Assembly: GCF_007748195.1 (NCBI RefSeq)
Contig: NZ_CP037920.1
Coordinates: 6,449,300 to 6,513,299, forward strand
Source of the DNA: Gimesia aquarii
GTDB taxonomy: Bacteria > Planctomycetota > Planctomycetia > Planctomycetales > Planctomycetaceae
DNA: 64,000 nucleotides
Reading direction: 5' to 3'
Shown here: one piece after another, positions 41,101-47,141 of the stretch
How the letters are laid out: the number at the start of each line of letters is the position of its first letter
Numbering within the stretch: position 1 is the first letter of the stretch
Made by a program: the position numbers and the translations under genes
Notes under the pieces: generated by a model
What the model was told of the DNA's origin: nothing
Databases searched by the model: none
The model's input: only the letters and a program-made list of their open reading frames with translations

Positions 41101-44100
41101 ACAAATCAATATCAATAGTGTGTCTGGCGAAGAAGCAAATGGCCCCTTCACTTTCACAGCGACTCTTTCTAATCCCGTTGACAGCGATATTAGCTTTGAT
41201 ATTTCGACACAAGATGGGACAGCGACTACTGCTGATAATGACTTTACGCCAATCATCAACCAGCTTCTTAACTTCACAACTGGTGGATCACTTACCCAAT
41301 CATTTACAGTAGATATCAATGATGATAGCAAAGTTGAACTCGATGAAATCTTCAACATTGTCATGGACAATCTCGTTAGTACCGGTCGTAATGTCACATT
41401 AGGTAACCCTGGAATAGGAACGATAGAAAATGATGACTCGGCAACGTTGACGATCAATAATATTTCTGACCTGGAGTCAAATGGTCCCTTTACATTTACT
41501 GTGACACTTTCTAATGAAGTTGATACTGATATTTCTGTAGGAGCAATAACTCAGGACGATACTGCAATTGCAGCCGATGGTGACTACACTGCTCTGGACT
41601 CTGGTGACAGGGTGATCACGTTTGTTAGTGGTGATCAATTAACCCAAACCTTTACTGTAGATGTAGCTGATGAAAATCTTGTAGAAGCAGACGAAATTTT
41701 CTCCGCAATACTAGAACTCGCCAGCCTACAAAATGGTGGCCGCGAGGTAACCATTGTAAATGGAGGAGGACAGGCTACGATTCAAAATGATGATTCTGCG
41801 ACACTGTCAATTACACCAGTCATTGATACCGAAGATAACAGTCCATTCCAGTTCCTGGTTGAGCTTTCTAATCCCGTAGATGTGGCGATTACTGTTGACG
41901 CTTCTACCGTTGACGGGACTGCTATTTCACCAGATGATTTTCTGGAAATCATCGGTCAAACCTTAACTTTCAACGCCGGAGAAACAGCTCAATTTGTTAA
42001 CGTTACTGTAAACCAGGATATTGAAACAGAAATCCCAGAAACATTTGAAGTTGTACTGGATAATTTGAATTCAAATAATAGAGCGGTCTTCCTTACAAGC
42101 ATTGCTATTCGTAGCAGTTCTGCAACGACCGATGCCGCTGTTGCTGTCGATGTTGCTGGTGACTTCGCTTACATTGCTGACCGTGATGGTGGTTTACAAA
42201 TCTTTAACATTTCTGATCCCTCTAATCCATTCCATGTGGGATCATTCGACTTTAATCAGCAAGGAATTGCTCAGGGAATTGATGTTGTTGGAAATTTGGC
42301 ATTTCTGGCCGTAGGCGAAGCAGGCTTACAAATCCTGGATATCTCAGATCCTACTACCCCAACTTTCGTTGGTAGTATTGCCACACCCGCGCGTGCACGA
42401 GGCGTACAAGTGATTGGTAATATAGCTTACGTTGCCGACGATAGTGGTAATGGTGGTGGTCTCCAAATCATCGACGTCACGACTCCATCTACTCCTGCTT
42501 TATTAGGAAGTTTTGGAGTAGCCACTCCTGGTGGATTAGCCGGTGGGGTGCAAGTGATTGGAAACATTGCTTACGTTACAGATGGAAATAATGGTCTTCA
42601 AATCGTCGATGTTTCCATTCCGACGGCACCTACTCAAATCCATAATGTAGCGACACCAGGTGGAGCTGCCATTGGTTTGGATGTGATCGGCAACTTTGCT
42701 TATGTCGCAAATCGAGAAGGTGGGCTTCAGATTATTGATATTAGCACTCCTGCGACGGCTTCCGTCGTCGGTAGCTTCGATACAACCGGCATCGCTACGG
42801 GTGTCCGCGTTGTGGGTAACTTCGCATATGTTACGGACGGCGCTGAAGGTTTACAGATAATCGACATCACTAATCCCACAACACCAACGTTTGTTAATAC
42901 ACAAGATACTCCGGGAAGTGCTCGTAGTTTGCATGTTTCAGGGACGCTCGCATTTGTTGCTGATACATTTAGTGGATTACAAATTCTAGAATTCTTCCCC
43001 TCTGTTACTGCTACAGGGACTATTCTTGATCCTTCTGGCCCTCCACTGACCGGTACTGCGTCAGCAAATACGACTATCGGTACTTCTCTCGTCACAACTC
43101 CTAGTTCGACCGATGCCAATGGGGAAACAAGCGCCGTTCCTGAAAGTGAACAGTGGATTGATGAATGGGACAGCTTCTGGATCGAAGTCTGGGGAAATAC
43201 GAGTGAGGGATCAGGTATTAGTGGTGGTAGTTTCGACCTGGAATACAATACCGATTACTTTACTGCGACTACAGTCGAGTATGGTGCTGCTTTCGGTAAT
43301 TCAACATCTTCTACAATCGATGATCAGACAGGAATCGTTTCGGGGATCACTGGTCAAAATAACCTTGGTAATCTTGGTTCTACGGATCAGGTCTTACTGG
43401 CGCGTATCAAGTTTGAATCATTAAGCCATGATGGAGTCTCAATTGATAAAGCAACCGGTTTCTTAGGACCTCATAGCCTGGGAATTCGTGTAACAAATGC
43501 TCAACTTGACATTTCAGGCCTGGGTGGCGTCACTGCTTCAGTTACCGAGTCACCTGCAACTGACCTATGGGCTGTTCCTTTTGACCTTGATGATAATGGA
43601 GCTATCAACTTCAAAGACCTCATGACATTTGCATCCTACTATGGAACGTCAGTAGTCAATGCGACTTCTGGACTTGCCTGGTCTTTGGACTTTGATAAGA
43701 GTGGTACGATCAATTTTAAAGATCTCACTTATCTTGCTACGAACTATAATCTTTCCAAAACCAGTGGCCAACAAGTCAGTTTCCCTCCCAACTTCCCCCA
43801 AGAATGGTATGGTCCACAACTATCAACCGATGGTGAAGACTCCTTAAATGACTTGATCGACGCTGCTGTTGACGAATGGAAAACAGCCACTGGTAATGAA
43901 GATTTATCAGTACAGGTCGTCGTCACCGATCTCGGTGGCCAGCAGCTTGGTGAAGGTCATATTTTGGAACTCGACGAAAATGGCGTTCCTGTTAAAGGTC
44001 GCGTCTACATTGATGATGATGCTGCGGGTTTAGGCTGGTATTCATCAGTTGAAGGTCTTGCCTTTGACAGTAATGGTCAAGCCATCGCTGGTTCGGCAGC

Positions 44101-44842
44101 AGAAGGGCACTACGACCTTTATACAGTGCTCTTACACGAAATCGGCCATGCTGCCGGATTTACGACAGGTTACTCTGCCTTTTCAGATCATTTAGTCACG
44201 GATGGTTCTGGGCAAGTCCAGTTTGTAAGTTGGGATTTTGTTGCTCCTCTGACTGATGATGGTTTGCATATAGACAACACCTTCTACCCAGATGATGTTA
44301 TGGGAGCCACGCTTGATCCCTCTACACGAAAAATGATCTCGACTTTAGATATTCAGATTTTGCAAGCTGCCTATGATAATGCTGAGGGAGCAGTGATCAC
44401 TCCTCTCTCTGCTCCTCTGCTGGCTAATGTTCCTCTTCCACAGGTTGAAAATAAAATTCAATCTACAGAAGAGGCATTTTCTTCAACAAAAATTGTTCCT
44501 GTGAAGGTTCAATCTTCAGATACAATAACTACACGGTCTAATGCCTCTGATAATTTGGTACAACAGTCTGATTGGGATGTTGCCTCAGCGTTGATGTTCA
44601 GTAACTCTGTGATGCCCTTTGAAAAGTCAGACACTCTGGAACAACTGGCGGGATCTCTGATTGAAGTTTCTTATGAAACAGATCCATTCCTGTCTGAAGA
44701 ATCTGGGAAAATCAAAACAGAAGACGCACTCTCTCGATTTGACTTTGCCCATGATTTCGAACTTGATGGTGTGTCCGAAATTGAAATCATTGATGAAGAA
44801 GTTGACAGCCTCTTTACTGACTGGGCTGGACCATTGGTTTAA
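29180..44842 (+). CDS. giant multidomain surface protein with three HExxH protease-like segments
   Basis: 5,220 residues from ATG 29180 (a GTG at 29150 is less likely). The N-terminal leader is basic and ends LEDRTLLAG at residues 48-56, the planctomycete cell-surface leader motif. Order: matrixin-like protease (HEIGHTLGLEH, 464-474, met-turn SIMGSS); PPC-like regions; right-handed beta-helix stretches (about 770-1320); two more PPC-like domains (about 1370-1720); beta-propeller-like and lectin-like parts; leishmanolysin-like protease (HEMGHVIGIGT at 2765, GSHWRES, NELMTG); Ig-like domains; eight Calx-beta repeats; seven LVIVD repeats; cohesin-like and dockerin-like domains; third HEIGHAAGF (4986); acidic tail. 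A secreted adhesin-protease is inferred; the substrate is unknown. Confidence 0.9.
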   Translation: MVVGHLPFVSSFRRPISLLNCLRKGQKKRQYRQKLERIKSSYSTAEQLEDRTLLAGASLVNIEPNIDIALTEGEVYNEAPKELTFQFTPGQQIDPASLGGIQIVRSGLDGTYNDGNEVIIQPGFIGIGDDPNEVIVRFAESLPDDNYQITIFGTGATPLLNQDGEAFQDGIDQVINFELDLGAKVVAVVPQPVSGGGTGSLSQALNQIDVYFNDDPLDQASAENTFFYQLIDTSSNVIVNPASVSYDSAENKATLTFASDIADGTYHLRIGESATPNFAASNVVSVADDDNSSFDTAFDLGILTTQTIQINERIEPQAVAQPPLPGGNDEPGHREITIEQHIDINSTGTTPSNPGAIGTVTFSFPETYGTDLFGNTLFNEITENQKQRTREIFEIYSYLTGIEVQEVANGGSRRIVTGDIRVLEASLPPTAAAGIAGGGLAIMNGALDWGDSPYGGGWFVTAFHEIGHTLGLEHSYDLPSIMGSSGGDVGGTVAGEPIFPSNHDIVHLNRILPALSNDIDLQKFELTTSGRFTAEITADRLPTKSFLDSVLTLYRESPGGVREIIARNDDYFGEDAFLDLELEAGTYYLAVTSVGNTDFDPTVSDSGYGGRTDGDYTLDINFTPDPLANTFMVDATGVALDGDADGQPGGVFDFWFQSGETIFVDKAMQSSGPADGSLTNPYSNIDDALTAAATSGTTKIVRIVGNGFDDDVAGDPSTFDNNEAYLIGLTDTFQPLEDGATFDIPQNVTVMIDEGAIIKLQNANIDVGSNNLLVDRSQGALQILGTPDNQVHLTAFGNDAIGGDDDGLSDGANPGDWGGIVFRADSDLEESGVFLNSVNNASISYGGGSVFVNSVLQTFSPIHAESARPTIWQNTIFNNADSAISADPRSFEDSRFENGSFIMDRYGLEIFDNQIFDNSVNGLFVRINTPFGSEINKLDVPGIFNDDITHVITENLQIYGAPGGQLVDGTPSINGRLKINPGTVVKLSGSRIEAERGSAQLIAEGTEENPIIFTSLSDDRYGAGTTFDTSNDGVTDFGPGNWGGIILNAASSGSIDHALITNAGGLIPIEGGFANFNAIEVHQAEFRITNSTLEHNASGQTGSNRNGRGSNDSATIFVRGAQPIIVDNIFQHNDGTVVSIDANSLNYKFKTDYGRSTGFSQAYTQYPDNHGALVRLNRMEDNGLNGMEVRAALLDTETIWDDTDIVHILRGEILVNQHHTFSGIRLQSNLNEGLVVKLDGPTAGFTADGVPLDIDDRIGGTVQIIGQPGFPVVLTSLADDSVGASFTPAGFPQTDTNNDGNGSTPSAGDWRSIRLDRYSNDRNVVVRFETEGNNTSGVDVNNTPGFAQNLGVLAPDEISGDENRALGFEVHGNISADAPDDVDVYSFNATAGTRIWIDIDRTSSSLNTMVELVDIFGNVIASSLDSFAGTFTGIADPLLQTDHLLGDFYSQNINDAGFSVELPGAVGVTGTYFVRVSSEGSLTSGQYQMQIRLRQVDEKPGSTVRYADIRYPTNGIEVLGQPAHSPLLGESSEKQDEPDDPSTPEDEINNDTIENAQGLGNLLTSDRNTLSVSGTLRDGSDVDWYTFELGYDLVQVITGRSDASKTFSAIFDIDYADGLTRADTTISVFNNDGELILVSRDSDIDDDQANGDTEDLSRGSFGKLDPYIGTAQLPASNPPDPNDPSDMIFRYHVAISSNARLPQALNATFVSSALNSQIRLEPVSSVQRIVEDHIGFSGYTSGHNLTGTVLVEPTVNTGIFDIIDTDTDANGDGKQLSTHVTAFTLEDVNLYVSQGNRLRVVDAYDGYIVDSIDGIDIDTIPPGLLASLLPPGVTANDLRSINIGPLSNAGNDNTSDITIRSDGRLFSYESLTGNRNGTAGRFRELDPGSGAVVNSINNNDGIPDIPLNGRIDPVDITTSSVGALAFQRTNVATYNLFYAVNDPGGFTTLYQANPNTGASGQDREDNNGNDTGNIFTVLGDIRETIDPTRDIGQITGMSFRGINSIGAPGGQNTLYAVTDAGLFLTITQSGATRRTVTNVEVTSDLSGAISGLGTFSGLTAAPQNLNNGAFQDYLFAITNEGNLFAIDPATGTILTHVTDTGLPGGPNNVEIFKGGANHINVGVGSVTGLAFSPLDFNLWHPTFQRNNDSGHGINNTFDDTRTDVTGNSQRRLDEFDNPINALPNGLQHNESQGGASFYFGFEDWRDNNSDTNSYIGYVEDAQYGVLSSNFQRDLATNPNIGDNYNIAGGAHGSLVSGEFSLDGYKATDLPTLYFNYFLETQSADSITGGMRDAVRVFIFDSTSGPSGDWIQLATNNSTPAPTTSPNSGELSTYITASEREGVGNDNQRVQELFDNTGVWRQARVDLGEFVGRSDLRLRFDFSTSGTISSHLSSDNTPNGNVLEMPGDHTGNITSNQQAQNNNFEGFYLDDIIIGFAERGEMVTGAQAGQTDFFDLDQDPAFGAPSQLLQGAYQLEIRAGTEYASPNSGLRSDLVIGSQFDTNDRLVPEIIEAGDTLNGQRGDRNLERQQGHILIESNTIRSASEFGINIDAGQREMVGAGQTGFSLRSQAGGVINGPELNNFFDNNGVFDSDFGFAPGVTVQNNVLVDYTSGDGGIRVSGDENSNPADNPAAVSYTKIVNNTLSGGAITDSGPAPLSEYSIDVVFTDSSLTPSQQAIFQLAADRWSEIILGDVPDVIVTGFGLVDDLVIEASAPFIDGVGGILGQAGPRTVRTGSFIPASGIMQFDSADLAALEASGQLIDVILHEMGHVIGIGTIWESLGLVIDLGTADPRFIGAEAIAQYNALLGRNVVDVPVANTGGPGTFGSHWRESDLNNELMTGFLNSGVANPISTITIGSLADLGYVVNLNAADSFPLQAPNVELLDPVPVGEMIETGLFTILDASAFVSAEAVTANAIVPAGQGILVENYATTTILNNVIANTGTAIDLQTPAGIPNVVGATVFKGNNSFGTLGTNPIDLAPEDPLFVNPEQGNFYLADNSEAIDSSLNSLADRPDFVDVKDPLGMPNSDIFAPDHDAFGQLRVDDPTQTPPPGLGSNIFKDRGAIERADFVGPTARITLPEDNDANGVDLNPNATEIYISNPELFTTMIVELRDTGIGVDDSLVNSSQFTLTAQTSTTLSTLVEGTDYLFSYNSNTNEAIFTSITGVFSLDTLYTIDVRNTDFIDVNDPSMNILGIKDLAGNALQPNRLDLTTAFTIVVTDGTNDPPVHNFNGTPMPDAPNVSTTTDSEVPIVFSLANGNRLSVTDIDAFLGTGEVEVTLSTVNGTLTLGSTNNLTFLGGTTGLGNETTITFTGLLDDVNAALEGTIWTPDAGYYSSLNVLNPATITLTTSDLANFDGSIPTGDGAGPQTDVDVIDITVNDPPTVEFSSATYSVSEDGTSLNVTLTRNATVAPSTVQVTLADNTATSPDDYDNTPFTITFAANETTAVVQIPIIDDNLVEADETIDLTIIPVDNALVGTQNTAQVTIIDNDQAVLTVSNVIDDEANGPFTFTVTMSNAVDRDVSVDFATADGTATAADNDFNQVNLGDQPSLIFAVNGPLTQTFTIDVNDDIKVELDEFFNVFLGNLIVNNINGHDVILGPLGSNNEHATGTIVNDDQAVLSIDDVSALESTGQLVFTITLSNEVASDISVLASTQDGTATTGDNDYVSSNQTITFLQGGSLTQNFTVTVNDDDTVELDETISAILNNLNANGFNVVIDTLGGDTGTGTIENDDSATFTISDVTANETNGPFVFVVTMSNAVDVDVTVDVETVDGTALVSDNDYTEVNVGDQTLTFVSGGSQSQVFTVDITNDNKVELDEIFTTILNNLNAGGRDVSIAGAEGTGTILNDDQAVLSIGNVSQFEDTDAGAGAGVFTFTVSMSNPVDVDIDVDVATQDGTATTANNDYTPIVLGDQTITFTSGGPLLQAFEVQVTVDNIVELDETFNAILGNLVNQGRDVILGANGTGVIRNDDSAQININSVSGEEANGPFTFTATLSNPVDSDISFDISTQDGTATTADNDFTPIINQLLNFTTGGSLTQSFTVDINDDSKVELDEIFNIVMDNLVSTGRNVTLGNPGIGTIENDDSATLTINNISDLESNGPFTFTVTLSNEVDTDISVGAITQDDTAIAADGDYTALDSGDRVITFVSGDQLTQTFTVDVADENLVEADEIFSAILELASLQNGGREVTIVNGGGQATIQNDDSATLSITPVIDTEDNSPFQFLVELSNPVDVAITVDASTVDGTAISPDDFLEIIGQTLTFNAGETAQFVNVTVNQDIETEIPETFEVVLDNLNSNNRAVFLTSIAIRSSSATTDAAVAVDVAGDFAYIADRDGGLQIFNISDPSNPFHVGSFDFNQQGIAQGIDVVGNLAFLAVGEAGLQILDISDPTTPTFVGSIATPARARGVQVIGNIAYVADDSGNGGGLQIIDVTTPSTPALLGSFGVATPGGLAGGVQVIGNIAYVTDGNNGLQIVDVSIPTAPTQIHNVATPGGAAIGLDVIGNFAYVANREGGLQIIDISTPATASVVGSFDTTGIATGVRVVGNFAYVTDGAEGLQIIDITNPTTPTFVNTQDTPGSARSLHVSGTLAFVADTFSGLQILEFFPSVTATGTILDPSGPPLTGTASANTTIGTSLVTTPSSTDANGETSAVPESEQWIDEWDSFWIEVWGNTSEGSGISGGSFDLEYNTDYFTATTVEYGAAFGNSTSSTIDDQTGIVSGITGQNNLGNLGSTDQVLLARIKFESLSHDGVSIDKATGFLGPHSLGIRVTNAQLDISGLGGVTASVTESPATDLWAVPFDLDDNGAINFKDLMTFASYYGTSVVNATSGLAWSLDFDKSGTINFKDLTYLATNYNLSKTSGQQVSFPPNFPQEWYGPQLSTDGEDSLNDLIDAAVDEWKTATGNEDLSVQVVVTDLGGQQLGEGHILELDENGVPVKGRVYIDDDAAGLGWYSSVEGLAFDSNGQAIAGSAAEGHYDLYTVLLHEIGHAAGFTTGYSAFSDHLVTDGSGQVQFVSWDFVAPLTDDGLHIDNTFYPDDVMGATLDPSTRKMISTLDIQILQAAYDNAEGAVITPLSAPLLANVPLPQVENKIQSTEEAFSSTKIVPVKVQSSDTITTRSNASDNLVQQSDWDVASALMFSNSVMPFEKSDTLEQLAGSLIEVSYETDPFLSEESGKIKTEDALSRFDFAHDFELDGVSEIEIIDEEVDSLFTDWAGPLV
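39320..42100 (+). repeat. eight tandem Calx-beta repeats
   Basis: Within the giant gene, residues about 3381-4307. Eight units of about 105-125 residues, each beginning after a NDDQAVL or NDDSATL junction and carrying the pattern TVTMSNAVDVDV, DGTATTADNDYT, and VELDE near the end. Boundaries fall near 39645, 40026, 40378, 40727, 41096, 41437 and 41794. Calx-beta domains bind calcium in long adhesive stalks. The later units resemble each other in both protein and DNA, suggesting internal duplication; the first is the most divergent. Confidence 0.85.
42130..42995 (+). repeat. seven LVIVD repeats, likely a seven-bladed propeller
   Basis: Within the giant gene. Seven units share the frame (x)V(x)GNxAYVAD, GLQIIDIS and TPT. 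The blades read AVDVAGDFAYIADRDGG, GIDVVGNLAFLAVGEAG, GVQVIGNIAYVADDSGN, GVQVIGNIAYVTDGNNG, GLDVIGNFAYVANREGG, GVRVVGNFAYVTDGAEG and SLHVSGTLAFVADTFSG. The count of seven fits a closed beta-propeller. It probably forms a binding platform between the Calx-beta stalk and the cohesin-like domain. Confidence 0.8.
43577..43755 (+). other. dockerin-like EF-hand pair in the giant protein
   Basis: FDLDDNGAINFKDLMTFASYYG, the following WSLDFDKSGTINFKDLTYLATNY, and a short linker between them make two DxDxxGxINxxDL calcium-binding repeats, the type I dockerin pattern. It follows a cohesin-like beta domain (about 43140-43540, text with WIDEWDSFWIEVWGN). Both halves of a cohesin-dockerin pair in one chain suggest docking with other surface proteins or self-association. 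Confidence 0.75.
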
Positions 44843-44881
44843 AAAGGACTAACGCCTACTCGGGCGGCTAATCTGCGATTC

Positions 44882-44915
44882 AAAGAGGTGAGAACTTAAT
44901 TCTCACCTCTTTTTT
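44882..44915. terminator. strong hairpin terminator between convergent genes
   Basis: AAAGAGGTGAGAA (44882-44894), loop CTTAA, and TTCTCACCTCTTT (44900-44912) form a perfect 13-bp stem followed by TTT on the plus strand. It terminates the giant gene. On the minus strand the downstream T-run is short, so it may only partly serve alanine dehydrogenase, whose stop codon starts at 44914. Confidence 0.85.
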
Positions 44916-46023
44916 ATGAAGCAAGAAGTTCGCTAAATTCAAAACCGAACGTTTCTGCGACTGGACCATTAGTAACCTGGCCTCGATGAATATTCACGGC
45001 AGTATATAACCCGTGATCCTGGGCACATGCTGCTTCTAATCCCAAATTCGCCAGCTTCAAAGCATAAGGCAATGTCACATTACACAATGCATAAGTGCTG
45101 GTACGCCCCACGGCTCCCGGCATATTGGCAACGCAGTAATGTACAACACCATCAACCACAAACGTGGGATCTGAGTGCGTCGTAGGGCGTGATGTTTCGA
45201 CACATCCCCCCTGGTCAACGGCGACATCTATCAATACGGCTCCTGGTTTCATCATTTTCAGAGCAGACTCGGGTACTAACAAGGGAGCCCGCGCTCCGGG
45301 AATCAAAACGGCGCCAATCACCAAATCAGCCAATGCCAATTCAGATCGGATATTATGTTGATCACTGTATAAAGTGTTGACATTTGCAGGCATAATATCT
45401 TCGAGATATCTAAGACGATCCACATTGATATCTAGAATCACAACATCCGCTTGAAAACCGGCTGCAATTTGTGCCGCGTTTTTTCCCACCACGCCACCAC
45501 CGAGAATCACAATATGCGCGGGTGATACACCAGGAACGCCTCCCAATAAAATCCCACGCCCCAATTGAGGCCGTTCGAGATATTTGGCACCTTCCTGTAT
45601 ACTCATTCTGCCTGCGACTTCGCTCATCGGAGTTAATAACGGTAATTGCCCGCCACGACCTTCCAGTGTTTCGTAGGCGATGGCTGTTGCTCCCGTTTCC
45701 AGAACGCCGCGTGTTAAGTCTTCATCTGCAGCAAAGTGGAAATAGGTAAATAACATTTGCCCAGGCTTCAACAATGCCCATTCAACGGGCTGGGGTTCTT
45801 TAACCTTGATCACCATATCAGAGCGTGCAAACACCTCTTCCGCAGATGCTACAATTTCTGCTCCATTCTCTGCGTAGAGCTCATCAGGAATTCCACTTCC
45901 TAAACCAGCTCCACGTTCGATGAGAACAGTATGACCGGCATTCGTTAACTCTTCTGCTCCGACCGGAATCAAGGCAACCCGATACTCATCCTGCTTGATT
46001 TCACGTGGTACCCCAACAATCAT
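44914..46023 (-). CDS. ald: alanine dehydrogenase
   Basis: 369 residues. NAD-dependent interconversion of L-alanine and pyruvate with ammonia, cytoplasmic. MIVGVPREIKQDEYRVALIP at the start is the family signature; a Rossmann segment (ILGGGVVGKNAAQIAAGFQADVVILD with the standard glycine pattern) follows. HCVANMPGAVGRTSTYAL is the conserved catalytic-site segment before the C-terminus. Length matches the family. It is convergent with the giant gene, with only the terminator between them. Confidence 0.96.
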   Translation of the reverse strand: MIVGVPREIKQDEYRVALIPVGAEELTNAGHTVLIERGAGLGSGIPDELYAENGAEIVASAEEVFARSDMVIKVKEPQPVEWALLKPGQMLFTYFHFAADEDLTRGVLETGATAIAYETLEGRGGQLPLLTPMSEVAGRMSIQEGAKYLERPQLGRGILLGGVPGVSPAHIVILGGGVVGKNAAQIAAGFQADVVILDINVDRLRYLEDIMPANVNTLYSDQHNIRSELALADLVIGAVLIPGARAPLLVPESALKMMKPGAVLIDVAVDQGGCVETSRPTTHSDPTFVVDGVVHYCVANMPGAVGRTSTYALCNVTLPYALKLANLGLEAACAQDHGLYTAVNIHRGQVTNGPVAETFGFEFSELLAS

Positions 46024-46196
46024 TGTCTTCTCCCGATTTCATGTAGTTCAACAGACTGCTATAATACGACAGAGAGTATAATTATACGCATCAAGTTTTA
46101 TAGTATTCGTCTTAATTCAACAATATGCTTGAGGCTTAACCGAACCATTTCATTGACAGTTAAAATTCACCACAGCAAAATCGAAAAGAATTCAGA

Positions 46197-47087
46197 GTGA
46201 CCATTCAATTTACCCAGCCCCAGGAAACCGCAGCAAAAGCTCTGATCAAATTGAGTTTAGAGGAAGATTTAAATCAAATCGGTGATCTGACTTGCCAGGC
46301 ATTGATCAATGAATCTGATCAGGCTGAGATACAAATTGTCGCCAGACAAGCGGGAATTCTGGCGGGCGCTCCGATCGCTTCGCTTGTTTTTTCTGAGTTG
46401 GACTCTCCCGTACATTGTTCCCATCACCTGTCTGATGGTGATACATTACAACCAGGTTCGATCATCGCCACTTATTCCGGACCGTTGAATTCGATTCTGA
46501 TTGGCGAACGAACAATTCTCAATTTCATGACACATTTGAGTGGTATCGCCTCACTGACCGCAAAATACGTTGAGGCAATTCAAGGAACCAATGCTACGAT
46601 CCTGGATACGCGCAAAACGCTGCCTGGCTGGCGGGTTCTCGAAAAATATGCTGTGACTGCCGGTGGCGGCACAAATCATCGTATGGGGCTCTACGATGGT
46701 GTCTTAATCAAAGATAATCACCTGGCTGCCTGGGCCAGTCGTTATTCAGAACCATCCATCGCAGCCGCAATCAGACACGCTCGTGAATCAGCTCCAGACG
46801 GAAAAAATATTGAAGTCGAAGTCGACAGACTTGATCAATTAGCCGATGCCTTACAGGCAACTCCTGAAATCGTTTTGCTGGACAACATGCCTCCTGAACT
46901 TCTAAGACAGGCTATTCAGATACGAAATCAACAATCACCGAGCACACTCCTTGAAGCCTCGGGAGGGATCACATTGGAAAGTATCCGCAGTATTGCCGAT
47001 ACAGGAGTCGAACGAATTAGTATTGGGGCGATTACTCATTCTGCTGTCTCACTAGACCTGGGGTTTGATTGGAAACGACGGACTTAA
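46197..47087 (+). CDS. nadC: nicotinate-nucleotide pyrophosphorylase
   Basis: 296 residues from GTG 46197 (no ATG is available and no strong ribosome-binding site). It converts quinolinate and PRPP to nicotinate mononucleotide in NAD synthesis. Seen: ERTILNFMTHLSGIAS, the signature DTRKTLPGWRVLEKYAVTAGGG, NHRMGLYDGVLIKDNHL and EASGGI near the phosphate-binding end. Length and order are typical. It is followed 54 bp later by a membrane gene on the same strand, with no clear functional link; nadA and nadB are not in the window. Confidence 0.95.
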   Translation: MTIQFTQPQETAAKALIKLSLEEDLNQIGDLTCQALINESDQAEIQIVARQAGILAGAPIASLVFSELDSPVHCSHHLSDGDTLQPGSIIATYSGPLNSILIGERTILNFMTHLSGIASLTAKYVEAIQGTNATILDTRKTLPGWRVLEKYAVTAGGGTNHRMGLYDGVLIKDNHLAAWASRYSEPSIAAAIRHARESAPDGKNIEVEVDRLDQLADALQATPEIVLLDNMPPELLRQAIQIRNQQSPSTLLEASGGITLESIRSIADTGVERISIGAITHSAVSLDLGFDWKRRT

Positions 47088-47141
47088 AATGCCTTATTGT
47101 AAATATAGCCCATCTCTTCACATATTATTAGACCATTCCTT

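Noticed and set aside
40918..41457. 179-residue minus-strand frame in the Calx-beta region
   Set aside because: Arises from the repeated DNA of the Calx-beta units read backwards; serine- and valine-rich, no domain.
39320..42100. CRISPR-like regular repeats
   Set aside because: Period is about 350 bp, the frame stays open and the units are Calx-beta domains, so they are protein repeats.
42727..43248. 173-residue minus-strand frame in the LVIVD and cohesin region
   Set aside because: Antisense shadow of the repeat region; no start signal or family.
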